From Schlegelella_A sp036496385 (lineage in GTDB: Bacteria > Pseudomonadota > Gammaproteobacteria > Burkholderiales > Burkholderiaceae_C), in contig DASXLD010000092.1 of NCBI GenBank assembly GCA_036496385.1, positions 53,880 to 117,879 of the forward strand: 64,000 nt of DNA, in the 5' to 3' direction. The notes under the pieces were generated by a model. The model saw nothing but the letters and a program-made list of their open reading frames with translations. It did not search any database and had not been told where the DNA came from. Below are positions 53,833 through 62,761 of this stretch, piece after piece. Made by a program: the position numbers and the translations under genes. Position 1 is the stretch's first letter; every line of letters begins with the position of its first letter.

Positions 53833-54252
53833 ATGCCGCGCACCACCCACTATCGCGTCCGGGTCGAGTTCGGCGACTGCGACCCGGCAGGCATCGTCTT
53901 CTATCCGAACTTCCAACGCTGGATCGACGCCGCCTCGCTCTCGTTCTTCATGCAGTGCGGTGTGCCGCCTTGGCGCGAGCTCGTCAAGACGCGCGGCATC
54001 GTCGGCACGCCGTTGCTCGAGATCGCGACCCGCTTCGTCACCGCCGCGACGTACGCCGAGGAGCTCTCGATCGCGACCCACGTCGCGGTGTGGCGCGCCA
54101 AGGTCTTCATCCAGCACCACCGCGTGACCCGCGGCGAGACCCTGATCTGCGAAGGGCGCGAGACGCGCGCCTTCGTCCGCCGCGACGCCGACGACCCTGG
54201 CCGGCTGCGCGCCATGCCGATCCCCGACGACATTCGTGCTCTCTGCGAATGA
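53833..54252 (+). CDS. Hotdog-fold acyl-CoA thioesterase (4-HBT family)
   Basis: 139 residues. VEFGDCDPAGIVFYPNFQRWID carries the catalytic Asp of the 4-hydroxybenzoyl-CoA thioesterase family near residue 17. No signal. It lies eight bases after fcs and probably frees an aromatic acid from CoA, either as pathway step or to rescue trapped CoA. Confidence 0.9.
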   Translation: MPRTTHYRVRVEFGDCDPAGIVFYPNFQRWIDAASLSFFMQCGVPPWRELVKTRGIVGTPLLEIATRFVTAATYAEELSIATHVAVWRAKVFIQHHRVTRGETLICEGRETRAFVRRDADDPGRLRAMPIPDDIRALCE

Positions 54253-54286
54253 CGCAACCCTTTCGCACCCCCACAGGAGACAAGCC

Positions 54287-55438
54287 ATGAAGACCTTCAG
54301 ACTGCTCGCGGTCGCCACCGCAGCGAGCGTCGGCGCGACGTTCGCCCCGAGCGCGCTCGCCGACCTGACGATCGGCGTCAGCATCTCGCTCACCGGGCCG
54401 ACCTCGGCGCTCGGCATCCCGACCAAGAACGGCATCGCGCTCTGGCCGAAGGAGATCGCCGGCGAGAAGCTCAACGTCATCGTTCTCGACGACGCGACCG
54501 ATCCGACCAAAGGCGTTCAGAACACGCGCAAGCTCATCACCGAGGACCATGCCGACGTCATCGTCGGCTCGGTGACGACACCGGTCGCCGTCGCGATGGC
54601 AGACGTTTGCGCCGAGGGCAAGACGTCGCAGCTCATGCTCTCGCCGGCGAGCCTCCCCCCCGGCAAGGATGGCTGGTCGTTCCGCATGCCGCAGTCGACC
54701 GCGGTGATGGCGATCCCGATCGTCGAGCACTGGAAGAAGCTCGGCGTCAAGACCTATGGCTTTCTCGGCTACTCCGACGGTTACGGCGAAGCCTGGCTGA
54801 ACGACATCAAGCCGCTCGCCGAGAAGGCCGGCATCAAGCTCGTCGATGTCGAGCGCTTCGCCCGCAGCGACACCGCGGTCACCGGCCAGGCGCTGAAGCT
54901 CGTCTCGGCCAACCCGGACGCGATCCTCGTCGTCGCCTCCGGCAGCGGCGCGGCGATGCCGCACCGCGGTCTCGTCGAGCGCGGCTATCCGAAGGGCAAG
55001 ATCTACCAGACGCACGGCGCGGCGACGCTGGACCTGATCCGCGTCGGCGGCGCCGATGTCGAGGGCTCGTTCGTCTCGTCCGGACCGGCGGTCGTCGCCG
55101 AGAAGCTGCCCGACTCGAACGCGAGCAAGGCGCTCGGCGTGCAATTCAAGAACCAATTCGAGGCCGCCTACGGCAAGGGCTCGGCGAACCAGTTCGCCGC
55201 CCACGCCTTCGACGTCGTCCTGGTGCTGCAGAAGGCGGTCCCGATCGCGCTCAAGAAGGCCAAGCCGGGAACGCCCGAGTTCCGTGCCGCGCTCAAGGAC
55301 GCGTTCGAGACGATGGGCCGCACCCCCGTCTCGCAGGGGGTTCTGCACTGGACGCCGACCGACCACTTCGGCTACACGCCGGAGACGGGCGTGCTGCTGA
55401 AGGTGGTGAACGGCGACTGGCAGGTCGTTCCGCAATGA
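54287..55438 (+). CDS. Liv-type ABC transporter periplasmic binding protein
   Basis: 383 residues, AGGAG seven bases before ATG. Signal peptide MKTFRLLAVATAASVGATFAPSALA; the mature protein begins DLTIGVSISLTGPTSALG, typical of the branched-chain-amino-acid binding family, with HGAATLDLIRVGG in the hinge area. Members in aromatic gene clusters often bind hydroxycinnamates or benzoates; its position after the thioesterase gene favours that here. Confidence 0.92.
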   Translation: MKTFRLLAVATAASVGATFAPSALADLTIGVSISLTGPTSALGIPTKNGIALWPKEIAGEKLNVIVLDDATDPTKGVQNTRKLITEDHADVIVGSVTTPVAVAMADVCAEGKTSQLMLSPASLPPGKDGWSFRMPQSTAVMAIPIVEHWKKLGVKTYGFLGYSDGYGEAWLNDIKPLAEKAGIKLVDVERFARSDTAVTGQALKLVSANPDAILVVASGSGAAMPHRGLVERGYPKGKIYQTHGAATLDLIRVGGADVEGSFVSSGPAVVAEKLPDSNASKALGVQFKNQFEAAYGKGSANQFAAHAFDVVLVLQKAVPIALKKAKPGTPEFRAALKDAFETMGRTPVSQGVLHWTPTDHFGYTPETGVLLKVVNGDWQVVPQ

Positions 55439-55479
55439 CGGTTGCGCTGCCTGCGCCGCGCTGAGGTCGAGGCGCCCGC

Positions 55480-56520
55480 GTGGACGTCTCGATCGCCGGC
55501 ATCCTGCTGCTCGACGGCGTCACCAACGGCGCCGTCTACGCGCTGCTGGCGCTCGCGATCGTCCTCGTCTTCGCGGTCACGCGCGTCATCTTCATCCCGC
55601 AAGGCGAGTTCGTCGCCTTCGGCGCGCTGACGCTCGCGCTGCTGCAGCTCGGCCGGGTCCCGGGGACGATCTGGCTACTGCTCGCGCTGGCCGCGATCGC
55701 GACGCTGCTCGACGTCGTCGACGCGCTCCGGCGCGGCCTGCCTGCGGCGGCGCTGGCACGGATCCTGGCGCGCACGCTGCTCGCGCCGGTGCTGGTCGCC
55801 GCGGTCACGGTCTGGGCGGCGCCGCTGAAGCTTCCGCTCGTCGTCCAGAGCGCGTTGACGCTCGCGATCGTGACGCTCCTCGGCCCGCTCGTCTACCGCC
55901 TGGCCTACCAGCGCCTCGCCGACGCGAGCGTGCTCGTGCTGCTGATCGTCTCGGTCGGCGTCCACTTCGCGCTCACCGGGCTCGGCCTCGTCTTCTTCGG
56001 CGCCGAGGGCTTTCGCAACCCGAGCTTCTGGGACACGCGCTTTTCCGCCGGGGCGCTCGCGATCACCGGCCAGACGATCTTCATCTTCGTCGCCTCGATC
56101 GGCTTGATCGTCGCGCTCTGGCTGTTCTTCGGCCGGACGCTGCGCGGCAAGGCGCTGCGTGCCACCGCGGTGAACCGGCTCGGCGCGCGGTTGATGGGCA
56201 TCTCGACCTCCGGCGCCGGGCGGCTGAGCTTCGGTCTGGCCGCGTTCATCGGCGCACTCTCCGGACTGCTCATCGGCCCGACGACGACGATCTTCTACGA
56301 CTCGGGCTTCCTGATCGGCCTGAAAGGCTTCGTCGCCGCGATCTTCGGCGGCCTCGCGAGCTACCCGGCGGCAGCGCTCGGTGCGCTCCTGGTCGGCATT
56401 CTCGAGAGCTTCAGCTCGTTCTACGCGAGCGCGTTCAAGGAAGTGATCGTCTTCACGCTCATCATTCCGGTGCTGCTCTGGCGCTCGTTCCAGCATGGCC
56501 ACGACGACGAGGAGGAATGA
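55480..56520 (+). CDS. Liv-type ABC permease (LivH family)
   Basis: 346 residues from a GTG with GAGG upstream. About eight membrane helices; the opening DGVTNGAVYALLALAIVLVF and the cytoplasmic loop region GKALRATAVNRLGARLMGIS are family hallmarks. An Ala/Leu-rich insert of about 50 residues after helix 2 makes it longer than E. coli LivH (308). Encoded 42 bases after the binding protein. Confidence 0.93.
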   Translation: MDVSIAGILLLDGVTNGAVYALLALAIVLVFAVTRVIFIPQGEFVAFGALTLALLQLGRVPGTIWLLLALAAIATLLDVVDALRRGLPAAALARILARTLLAPVLVAAVTVWAAPLKLPLVVQSALTLAIVTLLGPLVYRLAYQRLADASVLVLLIVSVGVHFALTGLGLVFFGAEGFRNPSFWDTRFSAGALAITGQTIFIFVASIGLIVALWLFFGRTLRGKALRATAVNRLGARLMGISTSGAGRLSFGLAAFIGALSGLLIGPTTTIFYDSGFLIGLKGFVAAIFGGLASYPAAALGALLVGILESFSSFYASAFKEVIVFTLIIPVLLWRSFQHGHDDEEE

Positions 56521-56521
56521 C

Positions 56522-58288
56522 GTGCCGATCCGTCGCACCCTCCTCGCCGTCTTCCTCGTTCTTCTCGCGCTGTTGCCGCTCGCGCCGGTCCCCGAGTTCT
56601 GGATCACGCAGGCCAACTACATCGGCCTCTACGCGCTCGTCGTCATCGGCCTCGTCGTCCTCACCGGCGTCGCCGGGCTGACGTCGTTCGGCCAGGCGGC
56701 GTTCGTCGGCCTCGGCGCATACACGGCCGCCTACCTGACGCTCACCTTCGGCGTCTCGCCGTGGCTCACCGTCTGGATCGGTCTAGCCTTCACCGCGCTC
56801 GCGGCGCTCGTTCTCGCCTGGGTGACGCTGCGAATGTCGGGCCACTACCTGCCGCTGGCGACGATCGCCTGGGGGCTTTCGCTGTACTACCTGCTCGGCA
56901 ACCTCGAGGCGCTCGGCAAGTACGACGGCCTGCTCGGCATCCCGGCGCTGACGTTCTTCGGCACGACGCTGAACACCGGCCGGACCTTCTTCTACCTGCT
57001 GTGGGCGATCGTCGTCCTCGCCGCGATCGCAGTCACGCACCTGCTCGATTCGCGCGCCGGCCGGGCGCTGCGCGCGGTCAAGGGCGGGACGACGATGGCC
57101 GAGGCGATGGGCGTCGACACCTTTCGCGTCAAGGTCACGGCGTTCGTCCTCGCCGCGCTGCTTGCGAGCGTCTCGGGGTGGTTGTTCGCGCACTTCCAGC
57201 GCACCGTCAACCCGTCGCCGTTCGGCCTCAACATGGGCATCGAGTACCTCTTCATGGCGGTGCTCGGCGGCGTCGGCTATGTCTGGGGTGCGCTCGTCGG
57301 TGCCGGCGTCGTCCAGATCCTGAAGGACCAGCTGCAGGTCTGGCTGCCGCGGCTGATCGGGACGAGCGGCAACTACGAGACGATCGTCTTCGGCGTCGTG
57401 CTCGTGCTGATGCTGCAGTACGCGCGCGACGGTATCTGGGCGTTCGTCGACGCCGCGCTGCCGCGCCTCGCGCGAAAGGTCGACTGGGCCGACGCGGTGC
57501 CGCTGCCGGAGCGGCCGCGGCCGCCGCACGGCGAGACCGTGCTCGACGTCCGCGCCGCGAGGAAGGAGTTCGGCGGCCTCGTCGCCGTCAACGACGTCAG
57601 CTTCGCCGTTCGCGCCGGCGAGATCCTCGGCCTGATCGGCCCGAACGGCGCCGGCAAGTCGACGACGTTCAACCTCGTCACCGGCGTGTTGCCGGCGACG
57701 CGCGGCGAGATCGCGTTGCTCGGCCGGCGCATCGACGCGCTGCCGTCGCGCGCGATCGCGCGCCTCGGCGTCGCGCGCACGTTCCAGCACGTCAAGATGA
57801 TCGGCACGATGACCGTGCTCGAGAACGTCGCCCTCGGTGCGCATCTGCGTGGCCGCCACGGCATGCCGGCGGCGATGCTGCGCCTCGACCGCGCCGAGGA
57901 GCGCCGCCTGATGCGCGAGGCCGAGCGTCAGCTGCGGCGGATCGGCATGGCCGAGCTGATGCACGAGCCGGCCTCCAACCTCGCGCTCGGCCAGCAGCGG
58001 CTGATGGAGATCGCGCGCGCGCTCGCCGCCGATCCGATCCTGTTGCTGCTCGACGAGCCTGCCGCGGGGCTCCGGCTGAAGGAGAAGGAAGGCCTTGCCG
58101 ACGTGCTGCGGCAGCTGCGCGGCGAAGGCCTGTCGATCCTCCTCGTCGAGCACGACATGGACCTTGTCATGGGCCTCGTCGACCGCGTCGTCGTGATGGA
58201 GTTCGGGACCAGGCTGATCGAAGGGACGCCTGAAGAGGTTCAGGCGTCGCCTGCGGTGCGGGCTGCCTACCTTGGCACGGAGCATTGA
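56522..58288 (+). CDS. Fused Liv permease-ATPase (LivM-LivG)
   Basis: 588 residues from a GTG two bases after the LivH stop, with GGAGG seven bases upstream; an ATG at 56495 inside LivH is the alternative. Residues 1-320 are a LivM permease (ALRAVKGGTTMAEAMGVD loop). From about 335 a complete LivG ATPase follows: Walker A GPNGAGKST, signature region LALGQQRLMEIARAL (LSGGQ changed), Walker B LLLLDEPAAG and H-loop VEHDMD. Fusion fixes the 1:1 ratio of permease to ATPase; in most genomes these are two genes. Confidence 0.94.
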   Translation: MPIRRTLLAVFLVLLALLPLAPVPEFWITQANYIGLYALVVIGLVVLTGVAGLTSFGQAAFVGLGAYTAAYLTLTFGVSPWLTVWIGLAFTALAALVLAWVTLRMSGHYLPLATIAWGLSLYYLLGNLEALGKYDGLLGIPALTFFGTTLNTGRTFFYLLWAIVVLAAIAVTHLLDSRAGRALRAVKGGTTMAEAMGVDTFRVKVTAFVLAALLASVSGWLFAHFQRTVNPSPFGLNMGIEYLFMAVLGGVGYVWGALVGAGVVQILKDQLQVWLPRLIGTSGNYETIVFGVVLVLMLQYARDGIWAFVDAALPRLARKVDWADAVPLPERPRPPHGETVLDVRAARKEFGGLVAVNDVSFAVRAGEILGLIGPNGAGKSTTFNLVTGVLPATRGEIALLGRRIDALPSRAIARLGVARTFQHVKMIGTMTVLENVALGAHLRGRHGMPAAMLRLDRAEERRLMREAERQLRRIGMAELMHEPASNLALGQQRLMEIARALAADPILLLLDEPAAGLRLKEKEGLADVLRQLRGEGLSILLVEHDMDLVMGLVDRVVVMEFGTRLIEGTPEEVQASPAVRAAYLGTEH

Positions 58289-58670
58289 ATGTTTGAGCGA
58301 AGCTCTCTTCTGCTTGCAGCAGCCCGCCCGGTCCCGCCCGGGCATCGCGGGTCACTTTCATTTGCGGGCCCAAATGAAAGTAACCAAAGCAAAGGGCCTA
58401 ACACGATCCGGATGAACTGCTTCGGCAAGAGGGTTCGGTCAACGACACGCGGTTCGGTTCGCTGCAGTGCACGTCCGACACGAAGAGCAAATGCATTCGC
58501 TCTTCGTCTCAAGCGCCTTGTCAGTTCAATGTGCACTGCACTTCGACAGCCGCGTCCTGAGGCCGAAGCGAGCAGGTCAAATCGTGTTCGGGCCTTTTGC
58601 TTAACCGGGGGTGCCGGGCCCGGACCCGGCGGGCTGCCGCGCGCAGCGCAGAAGCAGGGCAGGGCAAGCA
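58289..58670 (+). repeat. Structured non-coding element between livMG and livF
   Basis: This 382-base gap has lower GC than its surroundings and no credible gene. It contains a perfect 11-bp hairpin (58354-58364 with 58371-58381, loop CGGGCC), a 10-bp stem (58463-58472 with 58531-58540) enclosing a 9-bp hairpin (58480-58488 with 58499-58507), and GCCGGG/CCCGGC at 58613-58630. Weak open frames exist on both strands but read as Arg/Ser/Ala-rich noise. From memory, similar blocks recur between genes in Burkholderiales, so a dispersed repeat is likely; it may also set livF expression. Confidence 0.55.
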
Positions 58671-59411
58671 ATGGCTGAGCTCCTGCTCAACGTCAGAGAC
58701 CTGCATGCCGGCTACGGAAGGGCCGAGGTCCTGCACGGCCTCACGATCACCGCGCGCGCCGGCAAGGTGATCACGGTCATCGGCCCGAACGGCGCCGGCA
58801 AGTCGACGCTGCTCAACGCGTTGATGGCGGCGCTGCCGGCGCGCGGCACGGTCGAGTACGACGGCGCTTCGGTCGACCTGCTCTCGCTCGAGGAGCGCGT
58901 CATGCTCGGCATGGCGCTCGTCCCGGAGACGCGGGCGCTGTTCGCGACGATGTCGGTCGAGGACAACCTGTTGCTCGGCGGGTATCGTCAGTTCCGCCTC
59001 GGCGCCAAGGACAGCACCCCGTCGCTTGCCGACGTCTTCAAGCTGTTTCCCCGCCTCGAAGAGCGCCGCGCCCAGCTCGCCGGCACGCTCTCGGGCGGCG
59101 AGCGGCAGATGCTCGCCGTCGGCCGCGCGCTGATGGGCAAGCCTCGCCTCCTGATGCTCGACGAGCCGAGCCTCGGCCTTGCGCCGCTCGTGGTCCGCGA
59201 CATCTTCTCGACCATCGCGGCGCTGCGCGCAACCGGCGTGACGATCCTGCTCGTCGAGCAGAACGCGCGCGCCGCGCTCGAGGTCGCCGACTACGGCTAC
59301 GTCCTCGAGATGGGCGAGATCGCGCTCGAAGGCCCGGCCGCCGATCTCGCCAGCGACCCGCGCGTCGTCGAAACCTATCTCGGCGCAACGCGCAAGAAGA
59401 CGAGGCCGTGA
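58671..59411 (+). CDS. livF: Liv-type ABC ATPase (LivF family)
   Basis: 246 residues from MAELLLNVRDLHAGYG. Walker A GPNGAGKST, signature LSGGERQMLAVGRALM, Walker B LLMLDEPSLGLAP and H-loop LVEQN are intact. It completes the importer with the LivM-LivG fusion. The upstream structured element separates it from the rest of the operon. Confidence 0.95.
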   Translation: MAELLLNVRDLHAGYGRAEVLHGLTITARAGKVITVIGPNGAGKSTLLNALMAALPARGTVEYDGASVDLLSLEERVMLGMALVPETRALFATMSVEDNLLLGGYRQFRLGAKDSTPSLADVFKLFPRLEERRAQLAGTLSGGERQMLAVGRALMGKPRLLMLDEPSLGLAPLVVRDIFSTIAALRATGVTILLVEQNARAALEVADYGYVLEMGEIALEGPAADLASDPRVVETYLGATRKKTRP

Positions 59412-59497
59412 GCGACGGCGAGCGCGAGATTCGGGGCCGGGCCGGGCTGCGCTAAGCTGTCCACCGCGCCGCCGAGAGCGCGACGGAGGAGACTCCC

Positions 59498-60253
59498 ATG
59501 CCACTGGTCCATCGCGTTGCCGCCGAGTTCATCGGCACCTTCTGGCTCGTCCTCGGAGGCTGCGGCAGCGCCGTGCTGGCCGGGGCGTTCCCGCAGTACG
59601 GCATCGGTTTTGCCGGCGTCGCGCTCGCGTTCGGCCTCACCGTGCTGACGATGGCGTACGCGATCGGCCACATCTCGGGCTGCCATCTGAACCCGGCGGT
59701 CTCGCTCGGCCTCGTCGTCGGCGGGCGTTTTCGCGCCGGCGATCTCCTGCCTTATGTCGTTGCCCAGGTCCTGGGCGCCATCGCAGGCGCCGGCGTGCTG
59801 TACCTGATCGCGACCGGCAAGGCCGACTTCGATGTCCACAAGGGCTTCGCCTCGAACGGCTACGGCGAGCATTCGCTGGGCGGCTATTCGTTGCAGGCAG
59901 CGCTGGTGTGCGAGTTCGTGATGACGTTCATGTTCCTCGTCGTCATCCTCGGCGCGACCGACGAGCGCGCACCGAGCGGCTTCGCGCCGATCGCGATCGG
60001 TTTCGCGCTGACGCTGATCCACCTGATCAGCATCCCGGTCACGGCCACCTCGGTCAATCCGGCGCGCAGCACCGGGCCGGCCCTGTTCGCCGGCGGCTGG
60101 GCGCTATCGCAGCTGTGGGCGTTCTGGGTCGCGCCGCTCGCCGGCGCGGCGTGCGCGGGGTTGGCCTATCGCTGGCTCAGCGGCGAGCGCAGCGTCGCGG
60201 CGGGGATCGAGGGAGCGGCGGCGGCGAGCGGGGTTCCGAAGTCGCCGTCCTGA
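59498..60253 (+). CDS. aqpZ: Aquaporin Z-type water channel
   Basis: 251 residues, GGAGGAG before the ATG. Six helices and two NPA loops, HLNPAVS (Asn65) and SVNPARST (Asn187). His175, Thr184 and Arg190, with a Phe near 45, reproduce the narrow water-selective filter of AqpZ. The inner-membrane protein allows rapid osmotic water flow. A 20-residue Ala/Gly-rich tail is extra. Confidence 0.96.
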   Translation: MPLVHRVAAEFIGTFWLVLGGCGSAVLAGAFPQYGIGFAGVALAFGLTVLTMAYAIGHISGCHLNPAVSLGLVVGGRFRAGDLLPYVVAQVLGAIAGAGVLYLIATGKADFDVHKGFASNGYGEHSLGGYSLQAALVCEFVMTFMFLVVILGATDERAPSGFAPIAIGFALTLIHLISIPVTATSVNPARSTGPALFAGGWALSQLWAFWVAPLAGAACAGLAYRWLSGERSVAAGIEGAAAASGVPKSPS

Positions 60254-60298
60254 CCGGGCGCCGCGCCGGCGGCCGGAGAGCCAGCCGCGGCGCGCCTG

Positions 60299-61417
60299 TC
60301 AGTGCCCGCCCCAGACCTCGTCGGCGACCTCGACGATCAGGCGCAGCTTGGCGCGCTGCGCCTCGACGGCGATCGCGTTGCCGTGCACGGTGCTCGAGAA
60401 GCCGCACTGCGGCGACAGGCAGAGCTGCTCGAGCGGGACATGGCTCGCCGCCTCGTCGATCCGCCGCTTGAGGTCGTCCTTCGATTCGAGCTGGCCGAGC
60501 TTGGTGGTGACGAGGCCGAGGACGACGGTCTTGCCCTTGGGCAGAAAGCGCAGCGGCTTGAAGTCGCCCGAGCGCGCGTCGTCGTACTCGAGGAAGTAGC
60601 CGTCGACCTTCATCTCGGAAAGGAGCGCCTCGGCGACCGGCTCGTAGCCGCCTTGCGCTGCCCACGTGCTCTTGAAGTTGCCGCGGCACAGGTGCACGGC
60701 GAGCGTCATCGCCTCGGGCTTCTGCGCGACGACGCGGTTGATGAACGAGGCGTAGCGATGCGGCAGCTCGTCGGGGTCGTCGCCGCGCCCCCTTGCCGCC
60801 TCGCGCATCTTGTCGTCGCAGAGATAGGCGAGATTGGTGTCGTCCATCTGTACGTAGGTGCAGCCGGCGGCCGCGAGCGAGCGGAGCTCGTCGCCGTAGG
60901 CGTCGGCGACGTCCTGCCAGAACGGCTCGAGGTCGGGGTAGTGCTCGCGGCTGATGCCGGCGCGGCCGCCGCGGAAGTGCAGCATCGTCGGCGACGGGAT
61001 CGTCACCTTCGGCGTGCGGCCTGCGCTCACCTGCGACTTCAGGTACTCGAAGTCGGCGCGCTGGATGTCCTTGACGTGGCGCACCTTGCCGATGACGCGC
61101 ATCACCGGCGGCGCGAGCTCTTCGCTGCCGTCGGGCTTCTTGATCGTCACCGGGATGTCGGTCTTGACGCCGCCGAGCTGCTCGAGGAAGTCGATGTGGA
61201 AATACGTGCGCCGGAACTCGCCGTCGGTGACGCTCTTCAGGCCGACGTCCTCCTGGAAGCGGACGATCTCGGTGATCGCGTCGTCCTCGACGGCGCGCAG
61301 CGCCTCGGCCGGGATCTGCCCGGCGGCGCGCTGCTCGCGGGCCTCGAGTAGGCGCTTCGGACGCAGGAAACTGCCGACGTGATCGGCACGAAACGGCGGA
61401 CGGATGCGGGTCGTCAT
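60299..61417 (-). CDS. Cobalamin-independent methionine synthase-like (MetE core) protein
   Basis: 372 residues, about half of MetE (753), because only the C-terminal catalytic barrel is present, as in YxjG-like proteins. Zinc ligands are visible: AVHLCRGN (His and Cys), FLEYDD (Glu) and SPQCGFSS (Cys). The N-terminal RADHVGSFLRP and VTDGEFRRTYF match the family. It transfers a methyl group to a thiol; folate or another methyl donor and the acceptor are not known for this short form. Convergent with aqpZ. Confidence 0.9.
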   Translation of the reverse strand: MTTRIRPPFRADHVGSFLRPKRLLEAREQRAAGQIPAEALRAVEDDAITEIVRFQEDVGLKSVTDGEFRRTYFHIDFLEQLGGVKTDIPVTIKKPDGSEELAPPVMRVIGKVRHVKDIQRADFEYLKSQVSAGRTPKVTIPSPTMLHFRGGRAGISREHYPDLEPFWQDVADAYGDELRSLAAAGCTYVQMDDTNLAYLCDDKMREAARGRGDDPDELPHRYASFINRVVAQKPEAMTLAVHLCRGNFKSTWAAQGGYEPVAEALLSEMKVDGYFLEYDDARSGDFKPLRFLPKGKTVVLGLVTTKLGQLESKDDLKRRIDEAASHVPLEQLCLSPQCGFSSTVHGNAIAVEAQRAKLRLIVEVADEVWGGH

Positions 61418-61556
61418 GGTGGTCTCTCTGTTGGCTGCGCCGCCCTTCGGGGCAGACGAGCCATGATAGGGACGCGGGCTTCCCGTTGGCGAATGCCCGC
61501 ATTGCGGCCGCTCGCACCGCCGGGACAATCGCGCATCGACTCGGGAAGGACCGACC

Positions 61557-62732
61557 ATGCGCCGCCGCTTCGCCCTTGGCATCTCTGTGACCACGCTCGT
61601 CGCCGCGGCGCTGCCCGGCGTCGCGCTCGCGCAAGGCAGCGAACCTTTCAAGATCGGCTTCATCCTGCCCATGACCGGTCAGCAGGCGTCCACGGGCAAG
61701 CAGATCGACGCCGCCGTCAAGCTCTACATGGCGCAGAACGGCGCGACCGTCGCTGGGCGAAAGATCGAGCTCATCGTCAAGGACGACGGCGGTACGCCCG
61801 ACATGACCAAGCGCATCGCCCAGGAGCTCGTCGTCAACGACAAGGTCGACGTGCTCGCCGGTTTCGGCATCACGCCTTCGGCGTTCGCCGCCGCGCCGAT
61901 CGCGACGCAGAGCAAGACGCCGATGGTCGTCACCGCGGCGGCAACGTCGGCCATCACCGAGCGCTCGCCTTACATCGTTCGCACCAGCTTCACGCTGCCG
62001 CAGGTGACGGTGCCGATCGCCGACTGGGCAGCCAAGCACGGAATCAAGAAGGTCGTCACCTTCGTCGCCGACTACGCGCCGGGGCTCGATGCCGAGAAGT
62101 TCTTCAAGAGCCAGTTCCAGCTCAACGGCGGTGAGGTGATCGGCGAGATCCGCTCGCCGCTGCGCGGCCCCGACTTCGCGCCGTTCCTGCAGAAGCTCGC
62201 CGACCTGAAGCCCGACGCGGTGTTCTGCTTCCTGCCGTCGGGGCAGGGCGCTTCGTTCATGAAGCAGTTCGGCGAGCGCGGCCTCGACAAGTCGGGAATC
62301 AAGCTGATCGCCACCGGCGACGTCACCGACGACGACCAGTTGAACGAGATGGGCGACGTCGCCCTCGGCGTCGTCAACTCGCACCACTACTCGGCGGCGC
62401 ATCCGTCGCCGACGAACAAGAAGTTCGTCCAGGCGTTCGAGGCAGCGAACAAGTTCCGCCCCAACTTCATGGCGGTCGCCGGCTACGACGGCATGCACGT
62501 GATCTACAACGCGCTCGCCGCGACCAAGGGCAAGGGCGGCGGCGACGCGCTGCTGGCGGCGATGAAGGGGCAGGTGTTCGAGAGCCCGCGCGGCCAGATC
62601 CTGATCGACGCGCAGACGCGCGACATCGTCCAGGACGTCTACATCCGCAAGGTCGAGCGCGTCAACGGCCAGCTCTGGAACGTCGAGTTCGACGTCCAGA
62701 AGGCGGTCAAGGACCCCGGCAAGGCGAAGTAA
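61557..62732 (+). CDS. Orphan Liv-type ABC binding protein
   Basis: 391 residues with GGAAGGA upstream. Signal peptide to LPGVALA, mature start QGSEPFKIGFILPMTGQQAS. It is in the same family as the binding protein at 54287 but clearly diverged, and no permease or ATPase gene is adjacent. It may share the livH-livMG-livF core or serve a transporter elsewhere. Divergent from the MetE-like gene. Confidence 0.92.
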   Translation: MRRRFALGISVTTLVAAALPGVALAQGSEPFKIGFILPMTGQQASTGKQIDAAVKLYMAQNGATVAGRKIELIVKDDGGTPDMTKRIAQELVVNDKVDVLAGFGITPSAFAAAPIATQSKTPMVVTAAATSAITERSPYIVRTSFTLPQVTVPIADWAAKHGIKKVVTFVADYAPGLDAEKFFKSQFQLNGGEVIGEIRSPLRGPDFAPFLQKLADLKPDAVFCFLPSGQGASFMKQFGERGLDKSGIKLIATGDVTDDDQLNEMGDVALGVVNSHHYSAAHPSPTNKKFVQAFEAANKFRPNFMAVAGYDGMHVIYNALAATKGKGGGDALLAAMKGQVFESPRGQILIDAQTRDIVQDVYIRKVERVNGQLWNVEFDVQKAVKDPGKAK

Positions 62733-62761
62733 GCCGGCTCCGCGCGGCGCGCGGCGCGCGC

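Noticed and set aside
58289..58678. A 129-residue gene in the livMG-livF gap
   Set aside because: No ribosome site, atypical codon use and many hairpins; its reading runs into the livF start. More likely a non-coding repeat element.
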